64,000 bases of DNA from Thalassococcus sp. S3 (GCF_004216475.1 NZ_CP022303.1:1364001-1428000); one strand, 5' to 3'; shown: positions 1 to 8,655, counted from the first letter of the stretch. Notes: generated by a model not told the origin, from the sequence alone. Program-made: numbers and translations.

Positions 1-1203
1 GACTGGCCGCAGATTTCGTACAAAGATGCGGCCCTTTGGTACGGAACCGACAAGCCCGACCTGCGCAACCCGATCAAGATGCAGATCGTATCGGACCATT
101 TCCGGGGGAGCGGGTTTGCCATCTTCGCCAAGTTGCTGGAGCAGGAGGGCACGCAGATCCGCGCCATCCCAGCGCCGGGTGGCGGCAGCCGCAAGTTTTG
201 CGACCGGATGAACGCCTTTGCCCAGAAGGAAGGGCTGCCGGGCATGGGCTATATCTTCTGGCGCGAAAAGCAGAAGGGAGGTGCTGTCGAAAAAACTCGC
301 GAGAAGATCGCAGCATTGAAAGCGATTATAGGGGACATGGATGATTTGGGAGACGCGGCGCAAGAAGACAAGCAGAGACTTGAGCGACTAATTGAGCACT
401 ATTTGGTGGCAGGCTTTTTTGAAGCGGCCGAAAATCTAGATGCCGCAAATCGGGCGGAAGCAGCGCTCAAGGAGTTGAACTTTGGTGAGGCTCAACGAAT
501 TCTTCAAGCCTTCGATTCAGATATTGAAGCCGCCGGCCCCCTTGCCAAGAACATCGGACCGGAGCGGACGGAGGCCATCCGCCAGCAACTGGGCCTTGGC
601 GTCGGCGATGCGGCGTTTTTCCTTGGCGGCAAGCCGAAGGCGTTCGAGACTGTGGCCGGGAAGGCCCGCGTCGAGATTGGCAATGAGCTCGGGCTGACCG
701 AAAAAGACCGCTTTGCCTTTGCCTGGATCGTCGATTTCCCGATCTACGAGCAGGACGAGGAGACCGGCCGGATCGACTTTGAACACAATCCCTTCTCCAT
801 GCCGCAGGGCGGAATGGAGGCGCTGGAGGGCGATCCGCTCAAGGTGCTGGGCTATCAGTATGACCTGGCCTGCAACGGGTACGAGCTGGTCTCGGGCGCG
901 ATCCGGAACCACAAGCCCGAGATTATGTTCAAGGCGTTCGAGATTGCCGGATATGGCAAGGACGAGGTCGAAAAACGCTTTGGCGGCATGGTCAATGCGT
1001 TCCAATACGGCGCGCCGCCCCATGGTGGCTGTGCGGCAGGGATCGACCGGATCGTGATGCTGCTGGCCGATCAGCAGAACATTCGCGAGGTCATCATGTT
1101 CCCGATGAACCAGCGCGCCGAAGATCTGATGATGGCAGCGCCGTCCGATCCGACTTCGGATCAGCTTATGGAACTTGGCTTGCGTGTGATCCCGCAGGAC
1201 TGA
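1..1203 (+). CDS. aspS: Aspartate-tRNA ligase, C-terminal part (5' end outside window)
   Basis: The frame is open from base 1, so the N-terminal anticodon-binding domain and class II motif 1 lie outside the window. The product charges tRNA with aspartate in the cytoplasm. The visible part holds the end of the first catalytic segment, the bacterial GAD insertion domain ([10 protein letters not shown], then [10 protein letters not shown] to about base 700), and the second half of the catalytic core. That half includes [25 protein letters not shown] and motif 3 ([14 protein letters not shown]), and the protein ends in a Rhodobacteraceae-like LRVIPQD. The odd feature is an extra stretch of about 84 codons (about 274-525) between FWRE and [11 protein letters not shown], with clearly lower GC than its flanks. 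The family assignment is secure; the insertion is described under findings. Confidence 0.97.
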   Translation, partial: DWPQISYKDAALWYGTDKPDLRNPIKMQIVSDHFRGSGFAIFAKLLEQEGTQIRAIPAPGGGSRKFCDRMNAFAQKEGLPGMGYIFWREKQKGGAVEKTREKIAALKAIIGDMDDLGDAAQEDKQRLERLIEHYLVAGFFEAAENLDAANRAEAALKELNFGEAQRILQAFDSDIEAAGPLAKNIGPERTEAIRQQLGLGVGDAAFFLGGKPKAFETVAGKARVEIGNELGLTEKDRFAFAWIVDFPIYEQDEETGRIDFEHNPFSMPQGGMEALEGDPLKVLGYQYDLACNGYELVSGAIRNHKPEIMFKAFEIAGYGKDEVEKRFGGMVNAFQYGAPPHGGCAAGIDRIVMLLADQQNIREVIMFPMNQRAEDLMMAAPSDPTSDQLMELGLRVIPQD

Positions 1204-1209
1204 CAGGCC

Positions 1210-1255
1210 TTTTGCGCCTGCGGAATGCGCAAAAAGGGCGGTCGGGCGCCGACCG
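1210..1255. repeat. Two hairpins downstream of aspS
   Basis: Two inverted repeats follow the aspS stop codon. The first pairs TTTTGCGC (1210-1217) with GCGCAAAA (1227-1234) across a 9-nt loop. The second pairs CGGTCGG (1239-1245) with CCGACCG (1249-1255) across 3 nt. No T-run follows either on the plus strand, so this is at best an atypical terminator of aspS. It may also serve as an mRNA 3'-end stabiliser. Confidence 0.45.
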
Positions 1256-1348
1256 TCGCACGGAAAATCACGCTCACCCGGTGAAAGCCGGGCGCGTCTT
1301 TGCTATGTTAGGGCTATTCGCGTCTCTGGCATGGAGTGATCATTTCCC

Positions 1349-2731
1349 GTGGCCTTTACCCCTGAACTGGCCGAGATCCGCTTTGGCTTTGGTTTGTCGC
1401 CCCGTTTGAGCCCCGTCGCCTCGACAGAGGCGATGCTGGATGGGTTGTCGGGCTCTGACACGATGCGGAAACGCTATCCGATCGAAGGCTTCGACACCTT
1501 TCGCGAGCGCATGATACGCGCCCGGCAGATCCGCCGGGGCATGCGAGAGACGCGCGGCACGTCCGAATTCGAGACCTGGCGAAAGAAACGCAACGTTCTG
1601 AACAAGGCCGCCCGTGAGGACATGGTCCACTGGATGGCGCTTTCGATGTTGCGGTGCACGCATACCCAAACCGGGTTCCGCGAGCGTCTGGTCCATTTCT
1701 GGGCCGACCATTTCACCGCTCGTGGCAAACGCGGCGTGATCCGGCGCGCCACGTCCCCCTTTGTGGAGGATGCAGTGCGCCCGAATGTCGGTGCATCTTT
1801 TGCCGACTTGCTGATTGCGTCTGTGACACACCCGGTGATGCAGCAATATCTGGATCAGGACAGCTCCATCGGGGACAACAGTGTGCGTGCGGTCAAACGC
1901 GGACGGGGCGGGCTGAACGAAAACCTTGCGCGCGAAATCCTGGAGCTGCACACGCTGGGCGTGTCGGGCCCCTACAGCCAGGGGGATGTCCGGGAACTGG
2001 CGGAGTTGCTGACAGGGCTCAGTTTTCAGCCCGAAAACGGGTTCAAATTCCGCAAGGATTTTGTCGAGCCGGGGCCGGAGACGGTTTTGGGTCAGACCTA
2101 TCACAGCGATCCTCCGAGCATGGAGCCCATTCGCACGGTTCTGCAGGATCTGGCAGTGCATCCGGCCACGGCTTCACATCTGTCGCGAAAGCTCGCCGTT
2201 CATTTTGTGTCGGATAGCCCCGAGCCTGATCTGGTGGAGCATATGACCGCCCGCTACACCGACACCGAAGGGGATCTATTGGCGGTCTATGCCGCGATGC
2301 TAGAGCACCCTGCGGCCTGGTCGCTGGAGCGGCGCAACGTCAAGACGCCGGTTGAATTCGTTGGATCGGCCTGCCGGGCACTTGATGTGCCCGACAGCCC
2401 CCTCCGCGAGATGGAAGAGAAGCATCTGCGTCGGTATATCTTCCTTCCGCTCGTTCAGATGGGGCAGCGCTGGCAGGCACCCGCAGGCCCGGACGGCTGG
2501 CCCGAGGCCGATGAGGCATGGATTACCCCACAAGGCATCTCGGGGCGTCTGCAATGGGCGATGGAAGGTCCGCGCGCGCTGTTGCCCGATCTGCCGGATC
2601 CGCGTGTTTTCGTGGTCGATGCGCTGGGCTCCTATGCTTCGGACGCCGTGCGTTTTGCCGCCGGGGCCGCCGAAAGCCGCCACGAGGCCATCGGGCTGGT
2701 CCTGGCCTCCCCCGCCTTTCAGCGCAGATAG
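1349..2731 (+). CDS. DUF1800 family protein
   Basis: A 460-residue protein starting at GTG 1349. It has the features of the DUF1800 family: an early FGFGLSPR segment, LVHFWADHF around residue 115, and ENLAREILELHTLGV around residue 195. The biochemical role of DUF1800 is not established; the family commonly sits beside a DUF1501 gene, as here. The gene ends 9 bases before the preferred start of the DUF1501 gene, and its stop codon lies against that gene's ribosome-binding site, so the two are almost certainly one transcript and probably translationally coupled. No clear signal peptide is visible. A function in envelope or secreted-protein processing together with its partner is inference only. 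Confidence 0.9.
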   Translation: MAFTPELAEIRFGFGLSPRLSPVASTEAMLDGLSGSDTMRKRYPIEGFDTFRERMIRARQIRRGMRETRGTSEFETWRKKRNVLNKAAREDMVHWMALSMLRCTHTQTGFRERLVHFWADHFTARGKRGVIRRATSPFVEDAVRPNVGASFADLLIASVTHPVMQQYLDQDSSIGDNSVRAVKRGRGGLNENLAREILELHTLGVSGPYSQGDVRELAELLTGLSFQPENGFKFRKDFVEPGPETVLGQTYHSDPPSMEPIRTVLQDLAVHPATASHLSRKLAVHFVSDSPEPDLVEHMTARYTDTEGDLLAVYAAMLEHPAAWSLERRNVKTPVEFVGSACRALDVPDSPLREMEEKHLRRYIFLPLVQMGQRWQAPAGPDGWPEADEAWITPQGISGRLQWAMEGPRALLPDLPDPRVFVVDALGSYASDAVRFAAGAAESRHEAIGLVLASPAFQRR

Positions 2732-2740
2732 GAGATGAGC

Positions 2741-3916
2741 ATGACCAACCCCCTTTCGCGCCGCGCCTTTCTGGGCCGCTCTGCTTTGATCGGGTGTTCT
2801 GCGGCAGCCAGCCCGCTTTTGACCCCGGTGAGCTTTGCCTCGGCCCCATGGGAGACACGCCTTGTCGTGATCATCCTGCGGGGTGGCATGGACGGGCTGG
2901 ATGCCGTGCAGCCCTATGGGGAGCCCGAATTTGCCCAATTGAGGCGTGAGTTCGAGATCGGGCCAGACCAAGGCGCCATTGATCTCGACGGATTTTACGC
3001 GATGCACCCGGCCCTTGCCCCGCTTTTGCCGCTTTGGGAGCGGGAGGAGTTGGGATTTGTGCACGCGGTTTCGACGCCCTATCGCGACAAGCGCAGCCAT
3101 TTCGACGGACAGGACCTGCTGGAGGCGGGCACTGTCAGCATGTCAGGCGTGCGCGACGGCTGGCTGAACCGCGCCTTGCAGCACCTGCCCGGGGTTGAGG
3201 CCGACACGGCCTATGCGCTTGGGCTGGATGACATGAAGCTTCTGCGGGGATCGGCGCCGGTGGCCAATTGGTCACCGGAGGCCGAGATGACGCTCAGCCC
3301 GCAAGCGTTGCGCCTTGCCGAGCTGGTCATGGAAGAAGACGAGGCCTTTCATGCCGCTTTGACAGAGGCGCAAATGCTGTCTGACACTCAGGACGACGAA
3401 CGGCTGCGGGGGCGTGTGCCGGCCCATATCAAGCTTGCGGACTATGCGGCCAAGCGCCTGCGCAAGGATGCGCGTGTGGCGGCGTTCTCGATCAATGGCT
3501 GGGATACGCATCGTCAACAGGCACGTCCGATAGCTGCGGCCTTGACCCGGCTCTCGGACACGATCCTGACCCTCAAAGAGACCATGCGAAGCCAGGCCTG
3601 GGATCGCACGGCTGTCATCGCGATGACGGAATTCGGGCGCACCGTTCGCGCCAATGGCACGCGCGGCACGGATCACGGAACGGGCGGAGCGTTGGTCTTT
3701 GCGGGCGGAGCGATAAGGGGCGGGCGCGTGCTGGGAGATTGGCCGGGCCTCGAGGAGGCCGCGCTTTACGAGCGACGTGATCTGATGCCGACCCGCGATG
3801 TCCGCGCTCATGCGGCGTGGCTGATGCGCGGTGCGACGGGCCTTGATCAAGGCGTTCTTGAGCGGGACGTGTTCCCGGATCTCGATATGGGGAGCGACCC
3901 TGGCCTGCTTATCTAA
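2741..3916 (+). CDS. DUF1501 family protein with Tat-type leader
   Basis: About 391 residues. Two in-frame ATGs exist (2735 and 2741). AGGAG at 2730-2734 lies 6 nt before 2741 but only touches 2735, so 2741 is preferred. The N-terminus carries a twin-arginine leader (NPLSRRAFLG, then a hydrophobic stretch ending around SFA), so the protein is predicted to be exported folded. Family hallmarks are the LVVIILRGGMDGLD block near residue 45, FDGQDLLEAG, NGWDTH around 250 and a late MTEFGRTVRANGTRGTDHG block. DUF1501 is related to the sulfatase/alkaline-phosphatase-like fold, but no activity is proven. It is partnered with the upstream DUF1800 gene. Confidence 0.92.
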   Translation: MTNPLSRRAFLGRSALIGCSAAASPLLTPVSFASAPWETRLVVIILRGGMDGLDAVQPYGEPEFAQLRREFEIGPDQGAIDLDGFYAMHPALAPLLPLWEREELGFVHAVSTPYRDKRSHFDGQDLLEAGTVSMSGVRDGWLNRALQHLPGVEADTAYALGLDDMKLLRGSAPVANWSPEAEMTLSPQALRLAELVMEEDEAFHAALTEAQMLSDTQDDERLRGRVPAHIKLADYAAKRLRKDARVAAFSINGWDTHRQQARPIAAALTRLSDTILTLKETMRSQAWDRTAVIAMTEFGRTVRANGTRGTDHGTGGALVFAGGAIRGGRVLGDWPGLEEAALYERRDLMPTRDVRAHAAWLMRGATGLDQGVLERDVFPDLDMGSDPGLLI

Positions 3917-4200
3917 GGGATATGGGGTGTTTGCCTGGCGCAGTTTTTTTGCAGGGGGCTGATCCGCCCAAAAGCCGGTTTTTGAAAAACGCTGATCTTT
4001 CGATGGACCGCGGGGCATTTGGCCTGGCTTTCGCCTCAGATCGAAGGGCCTAAAACCCAGGTCACGTCAGAGGTGGGGGCCGTGTGAAAACGAGATCGCG
4101 CTGTCCTGACCCCTGATCGCCCGTGGGTCCTGAGCCAGCCGCGCGCGAGTTATGACTTCTTAGTCTGGCGAGACGGGTGGCAGCGCGCTAATGTGCGGCC

Positions 4201-4920
4201 ATGACGATCACTGATTTACCGCCACTTGGGGCTCCGGTACCCGATTGGACCCCGCCCCCCGCTCCGGATGGCGCAGTTCTGGAAGGCCGGTATTGCCGGC
4301 TCGAACCTCTGTCGGCGGAGGCGCATAGCGCGCTGTTGCATGGCAGCTTTGACGGGCATGACGACCTTTGGCACTACATGCCGTGCGGTCCGTTTACATC
4401 TGCCGCGCAGTATCACCGTTGGGTAAGGGAAACCGTGGCGGATCCCGGGCATCTTTTTTTTGCGATCCGCAATCTTGAGACGGATATCTTGGGTGGCGTG
4501 GCAAGTTTCCTGCGCATCGATCCGATGGCGGGGTCGATCGAGGTCGGCAATATCTGTTTTGCGCCCGTCTTGCAGCGCAGCCGGGCGGCGACAGAGGCGA
4601 TGGCGCTGATGATGAAATGGGCGTTCGAAGCCGGCTACCGGCGCTATGAGTGGAAATGCAATGCCCTCAATCACCCCTCGCGCGCGGCAGCGCAACGTCT
4701 TGGCTTCAGCTATGAAGGCGTGTTTCGGCAGGCGACCGTCGTGAAGGGCCGCAATCGCGACACGTCCTGGTTCGCGGTGATCGACAGCGAATGGCCCGCG
4801 CTAAGGGAAGCCTACCGTGTTTGGCTCGACCCCAAGAACTTTGACGAGCGGGGACAACAGATCGAACGGTTGAGCGATTTGACCCGTCTGGTGCGTGTTA
4901 GTCACGATCCAACGCTCTGA
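4201..4920 (+). CDS. GNAT family N-acetyltransferase (RimJ/RimL-like)
   Basis: A 239-residue cytoplasmic acetyl-CoA-dependent acyltransferase. After a proline-rich N-terminal tail comes the RimL-type opening LEGRYCRLEPLSAEAH. The core holds IEVGNICFAPVLQRSRAATEA (acetyl-CoA pyrophosphate-binding region, roughly residues 117-137) and a terminal NHPSRAAAQRLGFSYEGVFR block, typical of ribosomal-protein-type N-acetyltransferases and their many relatives. The substrate cannot be read from the sequence. It appears monocistronic: 284 bases without a gene precede it, and its 3' end overlaps the convergent small membrane-protein gene by 23 bases. Confidence 0.88.
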   Translation: MTITDLPPLGAPVPDWTPPPAPDGAVLEGRYCRLEPLSAEAHSALLHGSFDGHDDLWHYMPCGPFTSAAQYHRWVRETVADPGHLFFAIRNLETDILGGVASFLRIDPMAGSIEVGNICFAPVLQRSRAATEAMALMMKWAFEAGYRRYEWKCNALNHPSRAAAQRLGFSYEGVFRQATVVKGRNRDTSWFAVIDSEWPALREAYRVWLDPKNFDERGQQIERLSDLTRLVRVSHDPTL

Positions 4921-5116
4921 GGCTGTGCTCGCCCGTGCCTGCCAGGTCCGGCATGGCAGATCCCCTATCGCCTTTCGGGCGTGTGGCGGTTGCTCTCGGG
5001 TGTCGGGGCTTTGGCGGATGCGCGTTCCGGATCCGCTCCGCAGAGCGGCAGGCAAGCGCGTAGCAGATAATGGCCAGGATGGTCAGACCCCAAAGGGCAA
5101 GCGCGGTGCCCGACAT
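4898..5116 (-). CDS. Small single-span membrane protein coupled to the response regulator
   Basis: A 72-codon frame whose ATG (5116) follows the response-regulator stop in the arrangement TGAGATG, so it could be translated by re-initiation. The product starts MSGTALALWGLTILAIICYA, a good transmembrane helix with a short periplasmic N-terminus. A basic, proline-rich cytoplasmic tail of about 45 residues follows. I do not recognise a family. The gene runs into the 3' end of the convergent acetyltransferase gene. Position, coupling and the credible membrane helix support it; length and low-complexity tail keep the call tentative. Confidence 0.45.
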   Translation of the reverse strand: MSGTALALWGLTILAIICYALACRSAERIRNAHPPKPRHPRATATRPKGDRGSAMPDLAGTGEHSLRALDRD

Positions 5117-5117
5117 C

Positions 5118-5837
5118 TCAGATCGCGCGTCTTTGCTGCAGTCTTTGCTGAACCAGCCCCGCGATCTGCGCGGCATTGCTGGCCACGGGCTGGCCGTTCG
5201 CCCGCGCGCGCGCCAGTGCGCTGGCCGCTGCTGCAAGGGCATCGTCCTTGGCGCTGCGGGCCACCCCGCGTGCAAACTGTGCGACATAGTCCAGCATCTG
5301 TTCATCCGTCGTGTCGGTCAGCACGTCCGCGATCAGCGCCATGTCGTCCTGAAAGGCAATGGGATCGGGTATGATCTCCTCGTCCGACAGGATCCTTGGG
5401 CCAACGGGCTGACGTTCCGGCGGAAGATGCGCCAGGACCGCCGACTGAAACCCCGCCAGCGAGGTGATCGGCTTGGCCAGAAACCCGTCAGCTCCAGCCG
5501 AGAGGGCGGCCTCCTCGCCATATTCATCGCCGGATGTTCCCAGGATCACCCCGACCCGAGGCATCGCCTCCGCCAGTTCCTGGATGAGGTCGCCGCCAGA
5601 ACCGTCAGGCAGTCCCAGGTCGATGATCACCGCCGAGGGGCGATAGACCTGAAGGTGGCGCCGGGCCGACTTCAGGCAGTCCGCCCGTCGGATACGGGCC
5701 CCGCTGCGCAAGCATAAAAGACGCATCGCTTCGCACGCAAAGCGGCTGTCTTCCACAACAAGCACCGTCAGCCCGAGCAGAGGGCGCGCTGCCGTCGGTT
5801 GGCGCAGTCGAGATGCGAAAGGATCCGAATCGTCCAT
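5118..5837 (-). CDS. Response regulator with receiver domain and no DNA-binding domain
   Basis: Start chosen at ATG 5837 because AAGGAG lies 7 nt upstream; an earlier ATG at 5870 lacks this. The 239-residue product has a canonical receiver domain (about residues 20-140): acidic pocket VLVVEDSR, phospho-acceptor Asp in IIDLGLPDGSG, the Thr/Ser switch in ILGTSGDE and the Lys in FLAKPI. The C-terminal 90 residues are helical and Ala-rich (LADVLTD-like helices, then SALARARANGQ) with no recognisable DNA-binding or enzymatic output, so it may act by protein contact. No histidine kinase is encoded nearby. The downstream partner is the small membrane protein. Confidence 0.88.
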   Translation of the reverse strand: MDDSDPFASRLRQPTAARPLLGLTVLVVEDSRFACEAMRLLCLRSGARIRRADCLKSARRHLQVYRPSAVIIDLGLPDGSGGDLIQELAEAMPRVGVILGTSGDEYGEEAALSAGADGFLAKPITSLAGFQSAVLAHLPPERQPVGPRILSDEEIIPDPIAFQDDMALIADVLTDTTDEQMLDYVAQFARGVARSAKDDALAAAASALARARANGQPVASNAAQIAGLVQQRLQQRRAI

Positions 5838-5992
5838 GACAAGCTCCTTTTCCAGTCGGTGCCCCAGCATGGACCTGATATGGCTAACAGGCGGTTAACG
5901 ATGTTCAAACCTATCTGCCTCCCCCTTGTTCTTCGTTCACCGAGCGCTCATAACCGCGTCCAAACCTGTTCCCTTGCCGAAAGGAGATCCCG

Positions 5993-6397
5993 ATGATCGG
6001 TCGCCTGAACCATGTTGCAATCGCCGTGCCCGACCTTGAAGCGGCCGCAGCGCAGTATCGCTCGGCGCTGGGCGCCAATGTGGGGGCGCCGCAAGACGAA
6101 CCCGACCATGGTGTCACCGTCATTTTCATCGAATTGCCGAACACCAAGATCGAACTGCTTTATCCGCTTGGAGAGGACAGCCCGATCAATGGGTTTCTTG
6201 AAAAGAACCCGTCCGGCGGCATCCACCATGTCTGCTATGAGGTCGACGATATCATCGCCGCGCGTGATCACCTGAAAGAGACAGGCGCGCGGGTGCTGGG
6301 TACGGGTGAACCCAAGATCGGCGCACATGGCAAGCCCGTGCTGTTCCTGCATCCCAAGGATTTCAACGGATGCCTTGTGGAGCTTGAACAGGTCTAG
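5993..6397 (+). CDS. mce: Methylmalonyl-CoA epimerase
   Basis: A 134-residue glyoxalase-fold (VOC) metalloenzyme that interconverts (2S)- and (2R)-methylmalonyl-CoA between propionyl-CoA carboxylase and methylmalonyl-CoA mutase. The metal ligands and family blocks are visible: GRLNHVAIAVPDL at the start (His), VTVIFIELPNTKIELLYPLG, GGIHHVCYEVDDI in the centre (His) and LFLHPKDFNGCLVELEQ at the end (Glu). Length is normal. AAAGGAG precedes the ATG. It starts an apparent three-gene unit with the DUF1467 and GST genes. meaB, a chaperone of the mutase in the same pathway, lies at the far end of the window. Confidence 0.95.
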   Translation: MIGRLNHVAIAVPDLEAAAAQYRSALGANVGAPQDEPDHGVTVIFIELPNTKIELLYPLGEDSPINGFLEKNPSGGIHHVCYEVDDIIAARDHLKETGARVLGTGEPKIGAHGKPVLFLHPKDFNGCLVELEQV

Positions 6398-6461
6398 GGC
6401 GCGCGGGGCCTGTTCTTTGCGCTCCGCTTTCCTATCTTAGGCGTAAAGGGGAGAACGGCTG

Positions 6462-6728
6462 ATGGCGATCACATCCGCATTGGTGCTTTACGCGGTATTC
6501 TGGTTCATGACCTTCCTGATCGTGTTGCCGATCCGGGTCCAGACCCAGGGCGATCTGGGAGAGATCGTGCCCGGCACCCATGCCGGCGCGCCGGAACACC
6601 ACCATCTGAAAAAGAAGGCCTGGATCACGACGGGCGTGGCCTTTGTGCTTTGGGTGATCGCTTGCATCGTGATCCTGTCGGGCTGGATCAGCGTGCGTGA
6701 CTTCGACTGGTTCAATCGGATGGGGTGA
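6462..6728 (+). CDS. DUF1467 family small membrane protein
   Basis: An 88-residue protein with two predicted membrane helices: SALVLYAVFWFMTFLIVLPI at the N-terminus and a second at about 55-75 (TTGVAFVLWVIACIVILSGW). The connecting loop has the family features RVQTQGD and GTHAGAPEHHHLKKKA. DUF1467 is widespread in alphaproteobacteria and often follows the methylmalonyl-CoA epimerase gene, as here; its function is unknown. The stop codon overlaps the GTG start of the next gene, indicating co-translation. Confidence 0.9.
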   Translation: MAITSALVLYAVFWFMTFLIVLPIRVQTQGDLGEIVPGTHAGAPEHHHLKKKAWITTGVAFVLWVIACIVILSGWISVRDFDWFNRMG

Positions 6729-7393
6729 GACCGGTGATCACCGTCTGGGGCCGCGCGGATTCGTCCAATGTCCAGGCCGTGATGTGGTGCCTCGCGGAGT
6801 TGGATCTTTCGGTACAGCGCCATGATGTCGGACACAGGTTTGGCGGCACGGACGCCCCTGATTTCATTGAAATGAACCCCAATCGCACGGTCCCGGTGCT
6901 CCGCGACGGGGACGGCCCCGCCTTGTGGGAGACCGGAGCGATCCTGCGTTATCTCGGTGCCCGCTACGGCGATGAGGTCTTCTGGCCCAAAGACCTCGAT
7001 GCACGAACCGAGGTCGATCGTTGGGCGGAATGGGCCAAGATCAACGTGGCGTTGGCTTTCACAGGTCCTGTTTTCTGGCGTGTGGTCCGCACTAAAGCCG
7101 CCGACAGGGACTGGACGGCGATCCGAAAAGCGGTTGAGACCCTGGAAGAGACGCTTGAGATCGCCGAGGCGCGCCTTGCCCATCGGTCATATCTGGTTGG
7201 CGACGCTCTTTCACTTTCGGATATTCAGTTCGGTCACGTGCTCTATCGGTATTTCGACATTGCCATCGAACGACGAAACCTTCCGGCCATCGCGGCCTAT
7301 TTTGATCGGCTGACCGCGCGCCCCGCCTATCGTGACAATGTGATGGTTTCTTACGACGCGCTGCGCAGCGATCAGGATGTCCGGGCGATTTGA
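6725..7393 (+). CDS. Glutathione S-transferase family protein
   Basis: A 222-residue cytosolic GST-like protein starting at GTG 6725, overlapping the DUF1467 stop (GTGA). The N-terminal thioredoxin-like domain has VWGRADSSNVQAVMW (candidate catalytic Ser), the cis-proline loop NRTVPVL and the glutathione gamma-glutamyl contact motif ETGAILRYL. The all-helical C-terminal domain ends with LVGDALSLSDIQFG, the usual N-capping Asp motif. Substrate is unknown; it could act in detoxification of electrophiles. It converges with the EI24 gene, with 22 bases of 3' overlap. Confidence 0.9.
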   Translation: MRPVITVWGRADSSNVQAVMWCLAELDLSVQRHDVGHRFGGTDAPDFIEMNPNRTVPVLRDGDGPALWETGAILRYLGARYGDEVFWPKDLDARTEVDRWAEWAKINVALAFTGPVFWRVVRTKAADRDWTAIRKAVETLEETLEIAEARLAHRSYLVGDALSLSDIQFGHVLYRYFDIAIERRNLPAIAAYFDRLTARPAYRDNVMVSYDALRSDQDVRAI

Positions 7394-8064
7394 TGGTAGA
7401 TATGCGTGAACGTGGCCGCCCCCAGGATCGGTATCAGCAGATTGACGACAGGGATTGAAAGCGGGATCGCCATAAGAATACCGCCGACCCAGATCGTCCC
7501 GCTGTGGGCCGAGCGCAACTCGCGCGCCCGAACGCGGCCCACCCGGCGCATCGCGGCGAGGGTAAAGTATTCACGTCCAAGCAGAAAACCGTTCAGCCCC
7601 CAAAAGATGAACGGTGCGGCGGGCGAGAACAGGACGTAAAGGACAAGCGCCAGAAGGTTGGCCAGGATCAAGACGCCCAGAAAGCTGATCGTGTCGCGTA
7701 ATCCATCCAGGATTGAAACGCCGGAAACCGTGGGCAGGTTTGGGTAGTGACGGTCTTCGACGGCCTGCGCGACCTCGTCAAGAAACATCGAGGTGATGGC
7801 CGACGCGACGGGCACCATCAGAAAGATCGACAGGACTGGCAAAAGGATCAGCCAGGACCAACCCAGCAAAGTGTCGAGCCATTGCAGGCTGAGACGCCCG
7901 AAAAGGAGGGTGTTCTCGTCAATCAGGGCCTGCAGCAGGGCAACGGCGCCGTATGTCACGGCGATCAGCAAGGCGAGTGTCAGGCCGATGCCAAGCCAGA
8001 GCACGCGCCTGAACCGGGGATCCCCGATCTGACCAAGTGCCGCGAAGAAAGCGTTCAGGATCAT
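7372..8064 (-). CDS. EI24 domain-containing (CysZ-like) membrane protein
   Basis: A 230-residue inner-membrane protein with about four hydrophobic segments (residues 20-50, 65-95, 125-165, 190-220). It carries the family landmarks NAFFAALGQIGDPRFRRV, PVASAITSMFLDEVAQAVE and FWGLNGFLLGREYFTLAA. CysZ proteins are sulfate permeases in enterobacteria, but alphaproteobacterial EI24 relatives lack a tested substrate, so the role is left open. It overlaps the upstream nitroreductase gene by 4 nt (ATGA), so the two form a unit. Confidence 0.87.
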   Translation of the reverse strand: MILNAFFAALGQIGDPRFRRVLWLGIGLTLALLIAVTYGAVALLQALIDENTLLFGRLSLQWLDTLLGWSWLILLPVLSIFLMVPVASAITSMFLDEVAQAVEDRHYPNLPTVSGVSILDGLRDTISFLGVLILANLLALVLYVLFSPAAPFIFWGLNGFLLGREYFTLAAMRRVGRVRARELRSAHSGTIWVGGILMAIPLSIPVVNLLIPILGAATFTHIYHQIARTS

Positions 8065-8639
8065 GATGACATCCAGGTGGTAATGTCATCCATGGCAGGA
8101 CGGGGCCGTTCCGGTGGGGCGCTGCGTTCGGTGCCAATATGGATGAAACCCACCACGCGCTCACCATCCGTCAGGCCAAGACCCTGGGCACAGAAGTCCG
8201 TGTCGTGGCTGGGCCAGCCGGAAAGCCAGTTGGCACCCCATCCTGCGGCAAGCGCTGCGTTCAATAGCGCCAGAGCAACGGCACCAGCCGAATAGGTCTG
8301 CTCGATCGGGGGGATCTTTTCAGAGGGTTTTTGAACCTCGATGACCGCAACGGCGAGATGGGCCTGGTCGAACTGGTTCTGCGCCTTGGTGATGTCGTCC
8401 GGGGTCTTGCCCAGGGCCTCCCCCCGCTCGGCAACCAGGGCGGAGAGGCGCGAGAATGATTGCCCTTCAAGAACGATAAAACGCCAGGGTTCCAGTTTGC
8501 CATGATCTGGACTGCGCGCGGCCGCCGTAAGGAGCTGACTGACGGTCTCGCGGTCGGGCACAGGCGGTTGCAATGTCTTTGCGGGACGAGAGCGGCGGGT
8601 GAGCAGGAATTCAAGAGCGGCGGGGTTGGCGTCTGGCAT
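8061..8639 (-). CDS. Nitroreductase family protein (YdjA-like)
   Basis: Start taken at ATG 8639 (MPDANPAAL, 192 residues), with AGAGG about 9 nt upstream; an upstream ATG at 8663 is less likely. The protein is a minimal FMN-dependent NAD(P)H oxidoreductase of the YdjA type. LLTRRSRPAKTL (FMN phosphate contact), AAARSPDHGKLEPWRFIVLEG and YSAGAVALALLNAALAAGWG align with that subfamily. The physiological electron acceptor is unknown. It is co-transcribed with the EI24 gene. A dyad, ACATAC/GTATGT at 8656-8674, lies just upstream of the start and could be an operator. Confidence 0.9.
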   Translation of the reverse strand: MPDANPAALEFLLTRRSRPAKTLQPPVPDRETVSQLLTAAARSPDHGKLEPWRFIVLEGQSFSRLSALVAERGEALGKTPDDITKAQNQFDQAHLAVAVIEVQKPSEKIPPIEQTYSAGAVALALLNAALAAGWGANWLSGWPSHDTDFCAQGLGLTDGERVVGFIHIGTERSAPPERPRPAMDDITTWMSS

Positions 8640-8655
8640 AATGTAAAGCCTCTTA

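Noticed and set aside
1210..1234. Intrinsic terminator of aspS
   Set aside because: The stem is followed by A and G rather than T on the plus strand, so the polarity is wrong for a classical terminator; reported only as a hairpin.
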